This document shows positions 55,150 through 63,711 of a stretch of 64,000 bases of DNA, piece by piece. The position numbers were made by a program, and so were the translations under genes. Under the pieces are notes generated by a model. It did not search any database and had not been told where the DNA came from. It worked only from the letters and a program-made list of their open reading frames with translations. How positions within the stretch are numbered: position 1 is the stretch's first letter; every line of letters begins with the position of its first letter. This DNA comes from Niveispirillum sp. SYP-B3756 (GTDB taxonomy: Bacteria; Pseudomonadota; Alphaproteobacteria; Azospirillales; Azospirillaceae), in the NCBI RefSeq assembly GCF_009495745.1, contig NZ_WIDQ01000002.1, positions 496,001 to 560,000 of the forward strand, given 5' to 3'.

Positions 55150-56535
55150 TCAATCCGCCAGATATTTATCCAGCGTGGCGTGCAGGTGCCGCACCCGGAT
55201 TTCCTGGTAATTGCCCAATTGCACCTCGCCATTCTTGGAACATTTCAGCCCGTCCTGGACGAAGGGCAGGTTTTCCATATCCTGCTGAAACACGTCGCCC
55301 AGCACGCCCAGTTCCTTGGCATCGGTCCAGGGCTGGTCCGGGCCCAGGAAGTTCATTTCCACCGGCGGCGGTTTCGGCGCATCGGCTGGCAGGCGGACCA
55401 GGATGCGCACCTCCATCAAGGTCTTGTCCTGATCCGGCCAGGGGCGCCAGCGATAGACGATATTGGGCATGAACCCGCCCCAGGGCGCGAAATTGGGGAA
55501 GACATTGTAAACAAAGGCGTCCAGCAATTCGGCGTCGGTCACATGGCTGTGATCATAGCCGCTGTCGGCCTGATACTTCTCCCGATTGGCGGCGGCCATG
55601 GCGCGCCGCGCGCTCATGCCGTCCGGGACCTGCACCGACATGTCGGTACCGCCGGCCCGGCCATTATATTTCAGGAATTCATCCACGATCCATTGCTGGG
55701 GTTTGCCCTTGGGATCGATATGCGGGGACATGACGGCAAAGGGCGTCAGCGCCGCATTCACATGGTCGCCATAGGTGCTGTATTGCGTGTTGGCGTCGCC
55801 GGTGAAGGGCAGAATCTGCGGGTGCGTTTCGATCGTGTGCCAGGCCTCCATGAAGGCTTCCGCCACCACCTTCCAATTGGCATTCACCACCTTGCCAACC
55901 CAGATGACGGTCGTGCATTCCTCATGCCGCCAGCGTTTGAAGAAGTCGGGCAGGGGGGCCAGGTACTCTTCCAGGCTGGGGCCTTCTGCCGCTTCGCGGA
56001 TGAAGATGTAACCCGCCCAGCGGCCAACCTGCGCCTCTGGCAGGGCCATCTTCTCCTCCTTCAGGTGAGGGAAGTCCCAGCGGCAGGGGATGTTCTTCAA
56101 ACTGCCATTGGTGTTCCAGGAAAAGCCGTGGAAGGGGCATTTGAACTCCGCCGCCGATCCGCCTTCCAGCCGCAGCTTGCGCCCGCGATGCAGGCAGACA
56201 TTGTGGAAGGCGCGGACGGAACCGTCCGGCTGACGGGTTACCAGATAGGAACGGCCGGCATTCTCATAGAGCGCGAAATCGCCGGGCTCGGGGAGATCCT
56301 CCTCCCGTGCCGCGAACTGCCAGACGCGGGGCCACATTTTGTCCAGTTCGCGGCGGAAGAATTCCGGGCTGGTATAGCGCTCGGCCTTCAGCGGTTCGCT
56401 GCCCATATAGTGGTAATTTTCCTGGCGCAGAAAGTCGGGCACGGGCCGCGTGTCCGTATCCATCAGGTCGTTCCACGACGTGCCGGGGCAACGGGCCTCC
56501 CCGGGTTTGGGTTGGGACGCAAGATCATCTGGCAC
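55150..56535 (-). CDS. Rieske ring-hydroxylating oxygenase, alpha subunit (2)
   Basis: 461 aa. The Rieske motif is CLHRGRKLRL near residue 115 and CPFHGFSW near 133. EAFMEAWHTIETHPQ near 228 supplies the iron-binding residues of the catalytic domain. It is longer than the first Rieske protein of this region and the two are only distantly alike, so they should attack different positions or substrates. It has no clear copy of the shared operator upstream; a CGTCATTCCCGC repeat separates it from the SDR gene. No beta subunit is adjacent. Confidence 0.9.
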   Translation of the reverse strand: MPDDLASQPKPGEARCPGTSWNDLMDTDTRPVPDFLRQENYHYMGSEPLKAERYTSPEFFRRELDKMWPRVWQFAAREEDLPEPGDFALYENAGRSYLVTRQPDGSVRAFHNVCLHRGRKLRLEGGSAAEFKCPFHGFSWNTNGSLKNIPCRWDFPHLKEEKMALPEAQVGRWAGYIFIREAAEGPSLEEYLAPLPDFFKRWRHEECTTVIWVGKVVNANWKVVAEAFMEAWHTIETHPQILPFTGDANTQYSTYGDHVNAALTPFAVMSPHIDPKGKPQQWIVDEFLKYNGRAGGTDMSVQVPDGMSARRAMAAANREKYQADSGYDHSHVTDAELLDAFVYNVFPNFAPWGGFMPNIVYRWRPWPDQDKTLMEVRILVRLPADAPKPPPVEMNFLGPDQPWTDAKELGVLGDVFQQDMENLPFVQDGLKCSKNGEVQLGNYQEIRVRHLHATLDKYLAD

Positions 56536-56633
56536 GGCAACCTCCCTGAACCTGTTTGATTTGTTTGACTGCGTGTGTCTCGGTGACTGGCCGGAAAGTT
56601 ATTGTTTTTTCAGAGGTATAGCCACCTCTCCAC

Positions 56634-56704
56634 CGTCATTCCCGCGAAGGCGGGAATCCATACGACAGCGCGGATTTTGGATTCCCGCCTTCGCGGGAAT
56701 GACG
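56634..56704. repeat. CGTCATTCCCGC hairpin repeat, copy 5
   Basis: Two inverted arms (from 56634 and ending 56704) with about 17 bases between. The flanks CCGGAAAGTTATTG on the left and TTAAGTGACTGGAAAAT on the right are shared with the copy at 40852. It lies between the SDR and the second Rieske gene. Confidence 0.9.
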
Positions 56705-56746
56705 GTTAAGTGACTGGAAAATCGTAGGACATACACGGACAGACCC

Positions 56747-57526
56747 TCAAACCCCGACCAGCCCCGCCGTCGTGCCGCCATCGGCCACCAGTTCGGCGCC
56801 ATTGATCAACGACGCGTCGGCACTGGCCAGGAAACTGACCAGGGCCGCCACCTCCTCCACCTGGCCCAGCCGGCCCAGGGGGGAGATATTGCCCAGATAG
56901 GCCAGCGAGGCGTCGGGATCGGGCGTGTCGGCCACGGCGCGGCGGATGATCGGCGTATCGATGATGCCGGGATGGATGGAATTGCAGCGGATATTGGTCT
57001 TGGTGCGCGCGCAATGCACCGCCACCGATTTGGCCAGCAGCCGCACCGCCCCCTTGGAGGTGGTGTAGGCGATATTGGCCGGCAGCCCCATCATACCATT
57101 GATCGAGGAGTTGATGATGATCGACCCGCCAGGCCCACCAGGATTGGCCTTCATGGCGGCAATCGCGTGCTGACAGGTCAGCATGGTGCCGGTGACATTG
57201 ACGGACAGGATGCGGTTCCAGGCGGCCATGCCGATGGTTTCGATGCTGCCATCCCCCGTTTCGATCCCGGCATTGGCAAAGGCAATGTCCAGCCGGCCGA
57301 ACCGGTCCGCAATGGCCTGCATCAGGGCGGGCCAGGCGGCCTCGTCCGTCACATCATGGGCGTGGAAATGCGCACCGGTTTCCTGGCACACCGCTTCCGC
57401 CGCCACCGCGTTGGAGCCGGTGAAGATCACTTTCGCGCCATCATCCGTCAGGCGGCGGACCGCCGCCGCGCCGATGCCGGCGGTGCCGCCGGTGACCAGG
57501 GCCACCTTGCCGTCAAGCCTTGCCAC
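56747..57526 (-). CDS. SDR family oxidoreductase
   Basis: 259 aa. TGGTAGIGAAA binds the nucleotide; FTGSNAVA at strand 2 has no Asp, so NADP is possible. NAGI near 84, NSSINGMMG near 140 and YTTSKGA near 155 are the catalytic motifs. Its start overlaps the acyl-CoA ligase stop by 14 bp. It is the last gene of a four-gene leftward operon with two acyl-CoA dehydrogenases and a ligase. Confidence 0.9.
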   Translation of the reverse strand: MARLDGKVALVTGGTAGIGAAAVRRLTDDGAKVIFTGSNAVAAEAVCQETGAHFHAHDVTDEAAWPALMQAIADRFGRLDIAFANAGIETGDGSIETIGMAAWNRILSVNVTGTMLTCQHAIAAMKANPGGPGGSIIINSSINGMMGLPANIAYTTSKGAVRLLAKSVAVHCARTKTNIRCNSIHPGIIDTPIIRRAVADTPDPDASLAYLGNISPLGRLGQVEEVAALVSFLASADASLINGAELVADGGTTAGLVGV

Positions 57527-59132
57527 TTTCGCCTCCCTGTTCTGCCGCGATCTGTGCCGCGACGCGTTGGCGCAAAAGATCCTTGCGCACCTTGCCCGAT
57601 GCCGTGCGGGGCAGGTCGGTCACCAGCTCCACCCGTTCGGGGAATTTCTGCCGTGCCAGCCCGGCGGCGGCGACATGGTGGGTGATGCTGGCCAGATCGG
57701 GCCGTTCACCGGGCTGCGGCACGACATAGACGCAGACGGTCTCCCCCAGCCTTGCGTGCGGCATGGACACGGCCGCCACCTCCTGCACGGCCGGGTGTCG
57801 GTGCAGCACATCCTCGATATCCTTGGCGGAGAGATTCTCCCCGCCCCGGATGATCAGGTCTTTCTTGCGGCCGGTGATGACAATGGCGCCGGCTGGCGTC
57901 AGGTGGCCGATATCGCCGGTGCGGAAATAACCATCGGCATCCACGGCCTCCCGCGTCTGTCCTTCATCGGCATAACCCCTGAACAGGGAGGGGCCGCGCA
58001 CCAGGATTTCCCCATCCCGGCCCCGGTCCAGTGCCCGCCCCGCCTCGTCCACGATGCGGATGTCATAATCGATGACCTTGCCGTCGGTGGTGGCGGCCAT
58101 TTCCCGCTCATCCGCCCCCATGCAGCCCTGAGTGATCAGCGGGGCTTCGGTGCTGCCATAGACGCGGAAGGCGCGGCCCCGTTCAAACAGGGCATTGGCG
58201 CGGCGGATCAGGTCCGGCGGCACGGCCGCCCCGCCACAGGCGAAGATTTTCAAGGAGGGCAGGCGGGAGCCGGCGCGTTCCGCCGCTTCCAGCAATTCCT
58301 GCAAAAAGGGCGTGGCGCCGATGGTGATATTCACCCCATGCCGGTCGATCAGGGCCACCGCTTCATCCGCGTTCCAGCGTTCCATGAACAGGGTGCGCGT
58401 GCCATCGGTGAAGGGCAACTCGATCCCGTTGGAATAGCCGGTAATATGGGTGACGGGCGACGGCATCAGCATCAGATCGCCCGGTTCCAGCCGCCAATAG
58501 CCCATGAAAATATGCGATACGCGGGCGATGGAGCGATGATCATGCATCACCGCCTTGGGCCGCCCCGTCGTGCCGGAGGTGTACATGACCAGTTTCAGGG
58601 CATCGGGGGCCACGGTCGGCCAGTCGATCCGCCGGCCCCGGCCCGCCTCTATCAACCCTTCCAGCGTCAGCGCCGCCGTGCCCGCCCGCACCTGCACCAC
58701 ATGGCGCAGGTCGGGCAGCGCGGGGCGCAGCGCCGCCAGCATGGCCGTATAGTCGAAGCCGCGATAGCTATCAGGGATGAAGATAAGCCGGCTTTTGCAG
58801 TCAGCCAGGATCAACCCGACCTCCGCCCCGCGATAGATCGGCACGATGGGGTTGCAGACCAGGCCCAGCAGGCCGGCGGCCATATCCACCAGCACCGCCT
58901 CCATCCAGTTGGGCAACTGGAAGCTGATCACATCGCCGGGGCGCAGGCCCAGATCCCACAGGCCAACCGCCAGGGCTTCGGCATCCGTCAGCAGGCTGGC
59001 ATAGGTGCCGGGATGCTGATCCTGGTTCAGGAAGGCGACGGTATCGGGCGCCCGCTCGGCATGGTGGCGGGCCAGCACGGCCAGGGGCTGCGCCGTCCAA
59101 AGGGTGGGTGCAGGGTCCAGCGCCGTGACCAT
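57513..59132 (-). CDS. Acyl-CoA synthetase (AMP-dependent CoA ligase)
   Basis: 539 aa. It activates a carboxylic acid with ATP and CoA. The P-loop-like YTSGTTGRPKAVMHDH near residue 190, VYGSTEAPLITQG near 320, YFRTGDIG near 405 and GRKKDLIIRGGENL near 420 are the ANL-family core motifs; TASGKVRKDLL near 520 carries the adenylation Lys. The whole sequence resembles the cyclohexanecarboxylate-CoA ligase and fatty-acid ligase branch. It ends by overlapping the SDR start and starts with a 1-bp contact to the upstream dehydrogenase stop. Confidence 0.9.
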   Translation of the reverse strand: MVTALDPAPTLWTAQPLAVLARHHAERAPDTVAFLNQDQHPGTYASLLTDAEALAVGLWDLGLRPGDVISFQLPNWMEAVLVDMAAGLLGLVCNPIVPIYRGAEVGLILADCKSRLIFIPDSYRGFDYTAMLAALRPALPDLRHVVQVRAGTAALTLEGLIEAGRGRRIDWPTVAPDALKLVMYTSGTTGRPKAVMHDHRSIARVSHIFMGYWRLEPGDLMLMPSPVTHITGYSNGIELPFTDGTRTLFMERWNADEAVALIDRHGVNITIGATPFLQELLEAAERAGSRLPSLKIFACGGAAVPPDLIRRANALFERGRAFRVYGSTEAPLITQGCMGADEREMAATTDGKVIDYDIRIVDEAGRALDRGRDGEILVRGPSLFRGYADEGQTREAVDADGYFRTGDIGHLTPAGAIVITGRKKDLIIRGGENLSAKDIEDVLHRHPAVQEVAAVSMPHARLGETVCVYVVPQPGERPDLASITHHVAAAGLARQKFPERVELVTDLPRTASGKVRKDLLRQRVAAQIAAEQGGESGKA

Positions 59133-60253
59133 CAGGCCTTCTCCCCATCAATGCCGGCAGCCGTCCAGCCGCCCAACCGATCCAGATGCCAGCCTGCCCC
59201 GCCGAACAGCGTTTCCAGCAGCATCAGGCGCCGATAGTAATGCCCGATGACATACTCTTCTGTCATGCCAATCCCGCCATGCAACTGTATGGATTGTTCG
59301 CCGATCAGGCGGGCGGCGGCGGCGCTGCGGGCCTTGGCGGCGGCGGTCAGGACGAGTGTTTCCGCGGCGCCGATGCTGGCGGCCCCGATGGCGGCCCAGG
59401 TGATGGCGGCGGCCTCCTGCGCGGCCAGCGTCATATCCACCATCCGGTGCTGCAGCACCTGAAAGTTGCCGATGCTGGTGCCGAATTGGGTGCGGGTTTT
59501 CAGATAGTCCAGGGTCAGCCGGTTTGCCGCCTGCATGGCGCCCACCGCCTCGGCACAGACGGCCAGGGCCGCCATCTGGTTCAGCCGCTCCAACAAAGCC
59601 GCGTCACCCCCCGGCAGCCGGTCCGCCTCCGCCACCTGCACCCTGTCCAGTGTCAGGTCGGAGACGGGTCGGTCATCAATGCTGCGCGCATGGGCCAGGG
59701 TGACGCCGGGGGCCGTGGGGGACAGCAGGAACAGGGCCGGCTGTCCCGCCCGTTCCGCCTTGACGATGATCCGGTCTGCGGCGGCACCGTAGAGCACGAA
59801 GCCACGCCGGCCGGACAGGCGGTAGCCGTCGCCGGTTGCCTCTGCGATCACGGGTGCTTCATCCTGGGCGGCATTGTCCTGGGCAAAGGCCAGGATGGCC
59901 CGCCCCTCTGCGATGGCGGGCAGCCATTCCGCCTGCTGCGCCGCGCTGCCGCCGCCCGCCAGGGCACCCGCCGCCTGCACCAGCGTGGGCAGCAGCGGTT
60001 CCATCAGCAGGCCGTGACCGGCGGCGCGCATCAGCACGGCCAGTTCCGCCAGCCCGCCACCGGACCCGCCATGCGCCTCGGCAATGGCGATGCCCAGCCA
60101 GCCCAGCTCAGCGTATGTCGCCCATTCCGCGCGGCCGAAACCCTCATCGGATGTCAGGATGGCCGCGCGGCGTTCCGGGCCATAGGCATCCGCAACGAAG
60201 CGGTTGATGCTGTCGGCCAGCAGGCTGCGGTCTTCTTGGGTGAATGCCGACAT
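59132..60253 (-). CDS. Acyl-CoA dehydrogenase family protein (subunit-like 1)
   Basis: 373 aa. LGWLGIAIAEAHGGSGGGLAEL near residue 50 and the flavin-binding SGRRGFVLYGAAADRIIVKA near 145 fit the fold. QLHGGIGMTEEYVIGHYYRRLML near 330 is its C-terminal signature. Short, diverged members like this often pair with a longer neighbour, as in the paired FadE/ChsE enzymes of steroid degradation, in which only one chain holds the catalytic Glu. It is followed by the CoA ligase with overlapping ends and preceded after 8 bp by the second dehydrogenase. Confidence 0.87.
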   Translation of the reverse strand: MSAFTQEDRSLLADSINRFVADAYGPERRAAILTSDEGFGRAEWATYAELGWLGIAIAEAHGGSGGGLAELAVLMRAAGHGLLMEPLLPTLVQAAGALAGGGSAAQQAEWLPAIAEGRAILAFAQDNAAQDEAPVIAEATGDGYRLSGRRGFVLYGAAADRIIVKAERAGQPALFLLSPTAPGVTLAHARSIDDRPVSDLTLDRVQVAEADRLPGGDAALLERLNQMAALAVCAEAVGAMQAANRLTLDYLKTRTQFGTSIGNFQVLQHRMVDMTLAAQEAAAITWAAIGAASIGAAETLVLTAAAKARSAAAARLIGEQSIQLHGGIGMTEEYVIGHYYRRLMLLETLFGGAGWHLDRLGGWTAAGIDGEKA

Positions 60254-60261
60254 GATGCTCC

Positions 60262-61467
60262 CTAGAGGCCGAGCACGGCCTTCGCCAGGATGTTGCGTTG
60301 GATCTCGTTGGCCCCGCCATAAATGGTGGTGGCCCGGTCATGCAGATGTTCGCGGATCATGCCGGGCGCACCGGGCAGCCCGACCGGCGGCGTCTGCCAG
60401 CCCGGTTCCAGCCCTTCCGTCTGATAGACCAACCCCTTCACGGCCAGCGCATCGACCATGGCACCCGTGATGCCCTGGATCAGTTCCGATCCCATGATCT
60501 TCAGGGCCGAAACCTCCAGCCCCGGGGTGGACCCGGCCTCCGCGGCGGCCAGATATTCGTTGCACACGGCCTCCAGCGCCAGCAGGCGGGCCCGCAACTC
60601 CCCCAGCCGCCGCCGCCAGTGCGGATCATCCGACAGGGGCCGCCCCCCGTCGCGGATATCGGCGAGCGTCCGGCGCAATTGCTGCAACAGGCGGGTGGAT
60701 TTCCCCACCTCTGCCCCCAGCAGCCGTTCATTGTTCAGCAGGAACTTGGCATAGGTCCAGCCGCGCCCTTCCTCCCCCACCAGATTTTCAGCCGGCACCC
60801 GGACATCGTCCAGAAACACCTCATTCAGGTGGTGGCATTTATCGATGCTGATGATGGGGCGGACGGTAACGCCCGGCGTTTTCATGTCGATCAGCAGGAA
60901 GGAAATACCGTTCTGCGGCTTGCCCTCGCTGCTGGTGCGGACCAGGGTGAACATCATGTCGGCCCATTGCGCCATGGTGGTCCAGGTCTTCTGGCCATTC
61001 ACGACATAATGGTCGCCATCGCGCACAGCCCGCGTCTTGATATTGGCCAGATCGGACCCGGCACCGGGTTCGGAATAGCCCTGGCACCACCAAGTGTCGG
61101 TGCTGCGGATACCGGGCAGGTACCGATCCTTCTGTGCCTGGCTGCCAAAGGTGTAGATGACCGGCCCGGCATAGCAGACGCCAAACGGGGTCAGCCAGGG
61201 GGCGCCGGCCTTGCTGGTTTCATCGTCAAAGATGGCGCGTTGCAAGGGCGTCCAGTCCTGCCCGCCATAGGGACGCGGCCAATGGCCGACGATCCAGCCC
61301 TTGTCGAACAGGATCTTCTGCCAGCGCACATAATCCGATTTCACCAGATGCTGGCCCGCCAGCACCTTGTCACGGATATCGCGGGGCAGGTGCGTGGCGC
61401 AGAATTGCTGCACATCCGCCCGGAACGCCTGGATGGCCGGGTCGCGCATGAGGTCGATCCCCAACAT
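60262..61467 (-). CDS. Acyl-CoA dehydrogenase family protein (subunit-like 2)
   Basis: 401 aa. WWCQGYSEPGAGSDLANIKT near residue 128 is the FAD/substrate signature 1, and TIYGGANEIQRNILAKAVLGL closes the chain. In medium-chain acyl-CoA dehydrogenase the catalytic Glu sits in the matching IYEGT; here that position reads Gly, so the base must lie elsewhere or in the partner subunit. It is the first gene of the operon; operator e lies 23 bp before its start. Confidence 0.9.
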   Translation of the reverse strand: MLGIDLMRDPAIQAFRADVQQFCATHLPRDIRDKVLAGQHLVKSDYVRWQKILFDKGWIVGHWPRPYGGQDWTPLQRAIFDDETSKAGAPWLTPFGVCYAGPVIYTFGSQAQKDRYLPGIRSTDTWWCQGYSEPGAGSDLANIKTRAVRDGDHYVVNGQKTWTTMAQWADMMFTLVRTSSEGKPQNGISFLLIDMKTPGVTVRPIISIDKCHHLNEVFLDDVRVPAENLVGEEGRGWTYAKFLLNNERLLGAEVGKSTRLLQQLRRTLADIRDGGRPLSDDPHWRRRLGELRARLLALEAVCNEYLAAAEAGSTPGLEVSALKIMGSELIQGITGAMVDALAVKGLVYQTEGLEPGWQTPPVGLPGAPGMIREHLHDRATTIYGGANEIQRNILAKAVLGL

Positions 61468-61489
61468 GGCCTTCCTCCAGTTATTGTTA

Positions 61490-61503
61490 TGATTGATGAG
61501 TCA
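61490..61503. promoter_or_regulatory. Shared 14-bp operator, copy e
   Basis: TGATTGATGAGTCA, 22 bases before the acyl-CoA dehydrogenase start, where a bound protein would block transcription. TAAAT follows as in copies b and d. Confidence 0.7.
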
Positions 61504-61571
61504 TAAATCAGGTTAGATCGGGTGGCGGGCGTCGTCAATGGTTGCGAACAGCGACGGGGGAATTTTTATGT

Positions 61572-61585
61572 TGACTGATGAATCA
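61572..61585. promoter_or_regulatory. Shared 14-bp operator, copy f
   Basis: TGACTGATGAATCA, identical to copy g, 63 bases before the Rieske ferredoxin start at 61649. It overlaps an upstream in-frame ATG, so translation should begin further down. Confidence 0.7.
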
Positions 61586-61648
61586 AGGGTCAATCATCAT
61601 TCCGCCTGTAACCCCTTGTCCCGTGCCGCGCCTGTGCAGGATGGTGCC

Positions 61649-61987
61649 ATGTCTGTTGAAAATGCCGTTGCCGATCTGACCTATCACGACCTGCTGTCCG
61701 CCGATGATCTGCCCCTGGGGCAGATGCGGCTTTTCACGCTGGCGGGGGAGGAGGTGTTGGTGTGCCATGCGGCGGGCGGCTTTTTTGCCGTGCGCAACCG
61801 CTGCCCGCACGCGGAATCACCGCTGGTGGGCGGGCGGTTGCGGCAGAACAGCATTTCCTGCCCGCTGCATGGTGCCCGCTTTGATCTGGCCAGCGGTGGC
61901 GCGCTGGGCGGCACCGGCTACCGCCCGCTGGCCTGCTTTTCCGTGAAGGTGGAAGGCGGGCGGGTGCTGGTGGGGGTGAAAGGGTAG
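61649..61987 (+). CDS. Rieske-type [2Fe-2S] ferredoxin
   Basis: 112 aa. The cluster motif is CPHAESPL near residue 53 and CPLHGARFDL near 73 (C-x-H...C-x2-H). It is a small electron carrier that can feed Rieske oxygenases. The ATG at 61649 has AGGA upstream. An upstream ATG in the same frame overlaps operator f and is less likely. No ferredoxin reductase is in the window. Confidence 0.9.
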   Translation: MSVENAVADLTYHDLLSADDLPLGQMRLFTLAGEEVLVCHAAGGFFAVRNRCPHAESPLVGGRLRQNSISCPLHGARFDLASGGALGGTGYRPLACFSVKVEGGRVLVGVKG

Positions 61988-61994
61988 GCGGCGG

Positions 61995-62753
61995 TTAGAA
62001 CGCCGCCCCCATCGCATCGCGCCCCGTGGCCCAGCGGATGCCCCGGCGCAGCAGCTCATAGAAAACCGGGCTTTGCCAGGAACAGTGCTCGTTATGGGGA
62101 TATTCCTCCATCAGCGGGCGCAAATCATGTTTGCCCCGGCAATGGCCCAGTACCAGATACAGCACCTGTCCCGGCCCATGGTCGCGCAGATACAGCACGG
62201 GGTGGTCGGCCTCTGGCCAATCCTCCTGCACGAAGGGGGCGCAATTGCCGCCCCAGCGCGTATGCAGCAGGGTGCGGTTGCCGGGGCTGACACTGCCCAG
62301 ATACAGCTCATCCTCCACCCAGAAATTCTTCAGGCCACGGGTCAGCGGATGGGTGCTGTCCGTCACCTGGATTTCATAACGGCAGATGGGCGGATGGGCG
62401 CGGAACTGGCTGCCCAACATATCCGTCAGGTCCCCATCCAGATCGGGGCAGTCGATGCGCCCATCGTCGAGAAACTTGATCACCGAGTTGGTGCCGTGCA
62501 GGGCGAACCATTTGCCGCCCTTGGCCAGAAACCGGCGCAAGCCTGCCTGCTGTTCGGCCGTGGGCACGACGTCGCAGGTATAGGTGACCAGCACATCCGC
62601 CGCCTCAATCTCATCAATGCGGCTATAATCCGGCCCCACCTCCACCCTGATATCCTCATGCTCGGCCAGCAGCTTCAACAGCTCCAGCCGGGCGAAATTG
62701 ATGTCGTGATATTTGCCGCCGGCCACCAGATAGACGTCGATCCTGCTGGACAT
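61995..62753 (-). CDS. ThuA-like domain protein
   Basis: 252 aa. The class I glutamine-amidotransferase-like ThuA fold is suggested by VYLVAGGKYHDINFARLELL at the N-terminus, DVLVTYTCDVVPT near 53, GKWFALHGTNSV near 78 and VLYLVLGHCRG near 205. ThuA proteins occur in sugar-utilisation operons; related ones are found in aromatic and steroid clusters with unknown roles. It lies 21 bp after the SDR gene in the same direction and is convergent with the ferredoxin gene. Confidence 0.8.
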   Translation of the reverse strand: MSSRIDVYLVAGGKYHDINFARLELLKLLAEHEDIRVEVGPDYSRIDEIEAADVLVTYTCDVVPTAEQQAGLRRFLAKGGKWFALHGTNSVIKFLDDGRIDCPDLDGDLTDMLGSQFRAHPPICRYEIQVTDSTHPLTRGLKNFWVEDELYLGSVSPGNRTLLHTRWGGNCAPFVQEDWPEADHPVLYLRDHGPGQVLYLVLGHCRGKHDLRPLMEEYPHNEHCSWQSPVFYELLRRGIRWATGRDAMGAAF

Positions 62754-62774
62754 GCTTTTCCCCTCCCGCCTTTG

Positions 62775-63536
62775 TCAGAGCTGCACACGCTTGGTATAGC
62801 CGCCATCCACCACCAGATTGACGCCGGTGACCCAGCTTGCCGCTGGGCTGGACAGGAAGGCGACGCAGGAAGCCACTTCCTCTGGTGTGCCCAGGCGGCC
62901 GGATGGCTGGGCGGCGACGGTGGCGGCATATAGGTCGGGTGCGCCTTCCTTGATGCCTTCCCAGGCGCCGCCGGGGAATTCGATGGGGCCGGGGGAGACG
63001 ACATTGACCCGGATGCCGCGCGGCAGCAGCGTTTGGGAAAGCTGCTTGGCATGGACGATCACGGCACCCTTCATGGCGTTATAGGCCATCGGGGCCATGA
63101 AGGTTTCCACCGCTGCCGTGGTACCGGTGATGGTGATGGCCCCCTGGCCGGAGGCTTCCAGCGCCGGCAGGGCGGCATCAATGGCGCGCAGCGTGCCCAG
63201 CACGTCGATCTGATAGGCGTCGTGCCAGCTTTGCTCCCCGTTCAGGCTGCCGCCGGCTGACACGTTGGGGATCAGGATATCGATGCCGCCCAGGGCATCG
63301 GCCATCTGGGCGACCCAGTTCTTGACCGAATCCGCATCGGCGGCATCCATGGCCGCCCCCACCACCTTCACGCCCAGGCCCGACAGGTCGGCGATGGCAG
63401 CATCCACTTCGTCCGCCTTGCGCGCACCAATGGCGATGGCGCAGCCCTCCCGCGCCAGCGCCTCGGCAATGCGGCGGCCGATGCCGCGTGTGGAACCGGT
63501 GATCAGCGCCCGGCGACCGCTCAGCCGAAGGTCCAT
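62775..63536 (-). CDS. SDR family oxidoreductase
   Basis: 253 aa. [15 protein letters not shown] is the nucleotide motif, GARKADEVD at strand 2 suggests NADP. The usual NNAG is NVSAGG here, an unusual variant; [10 protein letters not shown] gives Ser/Thr context, and YNAMKG the Y-x3-K. It ends in [12 protein letters not shown]. It heads the pair with the ThuA-like gene; operator g lies 92 bp upstream. Confidence 0.88.
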   Translation of the reverse strand: MDLRLSGRRALITGSTRGIGRRIAEALAREGCAIAIGARKADEVDAAIADLSGLGVKVVGAAMDAADADSVKNWVAQMADALGGIDILIPNVSAGGSLNGEQSWHDAYQIDVLGTLRAIDAALPALEASGQGAITITGTTAAVETFMAPMAYNAMKGAVIVHAKQLSQTLLPRGIRVNVVSPGPIEFPGGAWEGIKEGAPDLYAATVAAQPSGRLGTPEEVASCVAFLSSPAASWVTGVNLVVDGGYTKRVQL

Positions 63537-63627
63537 CGGAACTCCTCCCGTTTATCGATTGTTTGTGGCGGGGCAGGGTAAGGCCCCCAGCGGAATTGAC
63601 AAGCACCCGCCTTCATCGTCATTATCA

Positions 63628-63641
63628 TGACTGATGAATCA
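63628..63641. promoter_or_regulatory. Shared 14-bp operator, copy g
   Basis: TGACTGATGAATCA between the divergent SDR (62775-63536) and DUF35 genes. One copy serves both directions. It is identical to copy f. Confidence 0.7.
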
Positions 63642-63711
63642 AAAGTCAACGCATCCGCAGGGCGGAGGCGTTGGCCTTTCAGCGACGCGGCAGACGAACG
63701 GAGGAACCATC

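Noticed and set aside
56541-56570. TGATTTGTTTGACT upstream of the second Rieske gene as an eighth operator
   Set aside because: Only the left half agrees with the consensus and the dyad is lost.
57183-59237. A long plus-strand open frame opposite the CoA ligase and SDR genes
   Set aside because: The opposite strand has complete, motif-bearing ligase and SDR proteins; this frame shows no family motif.
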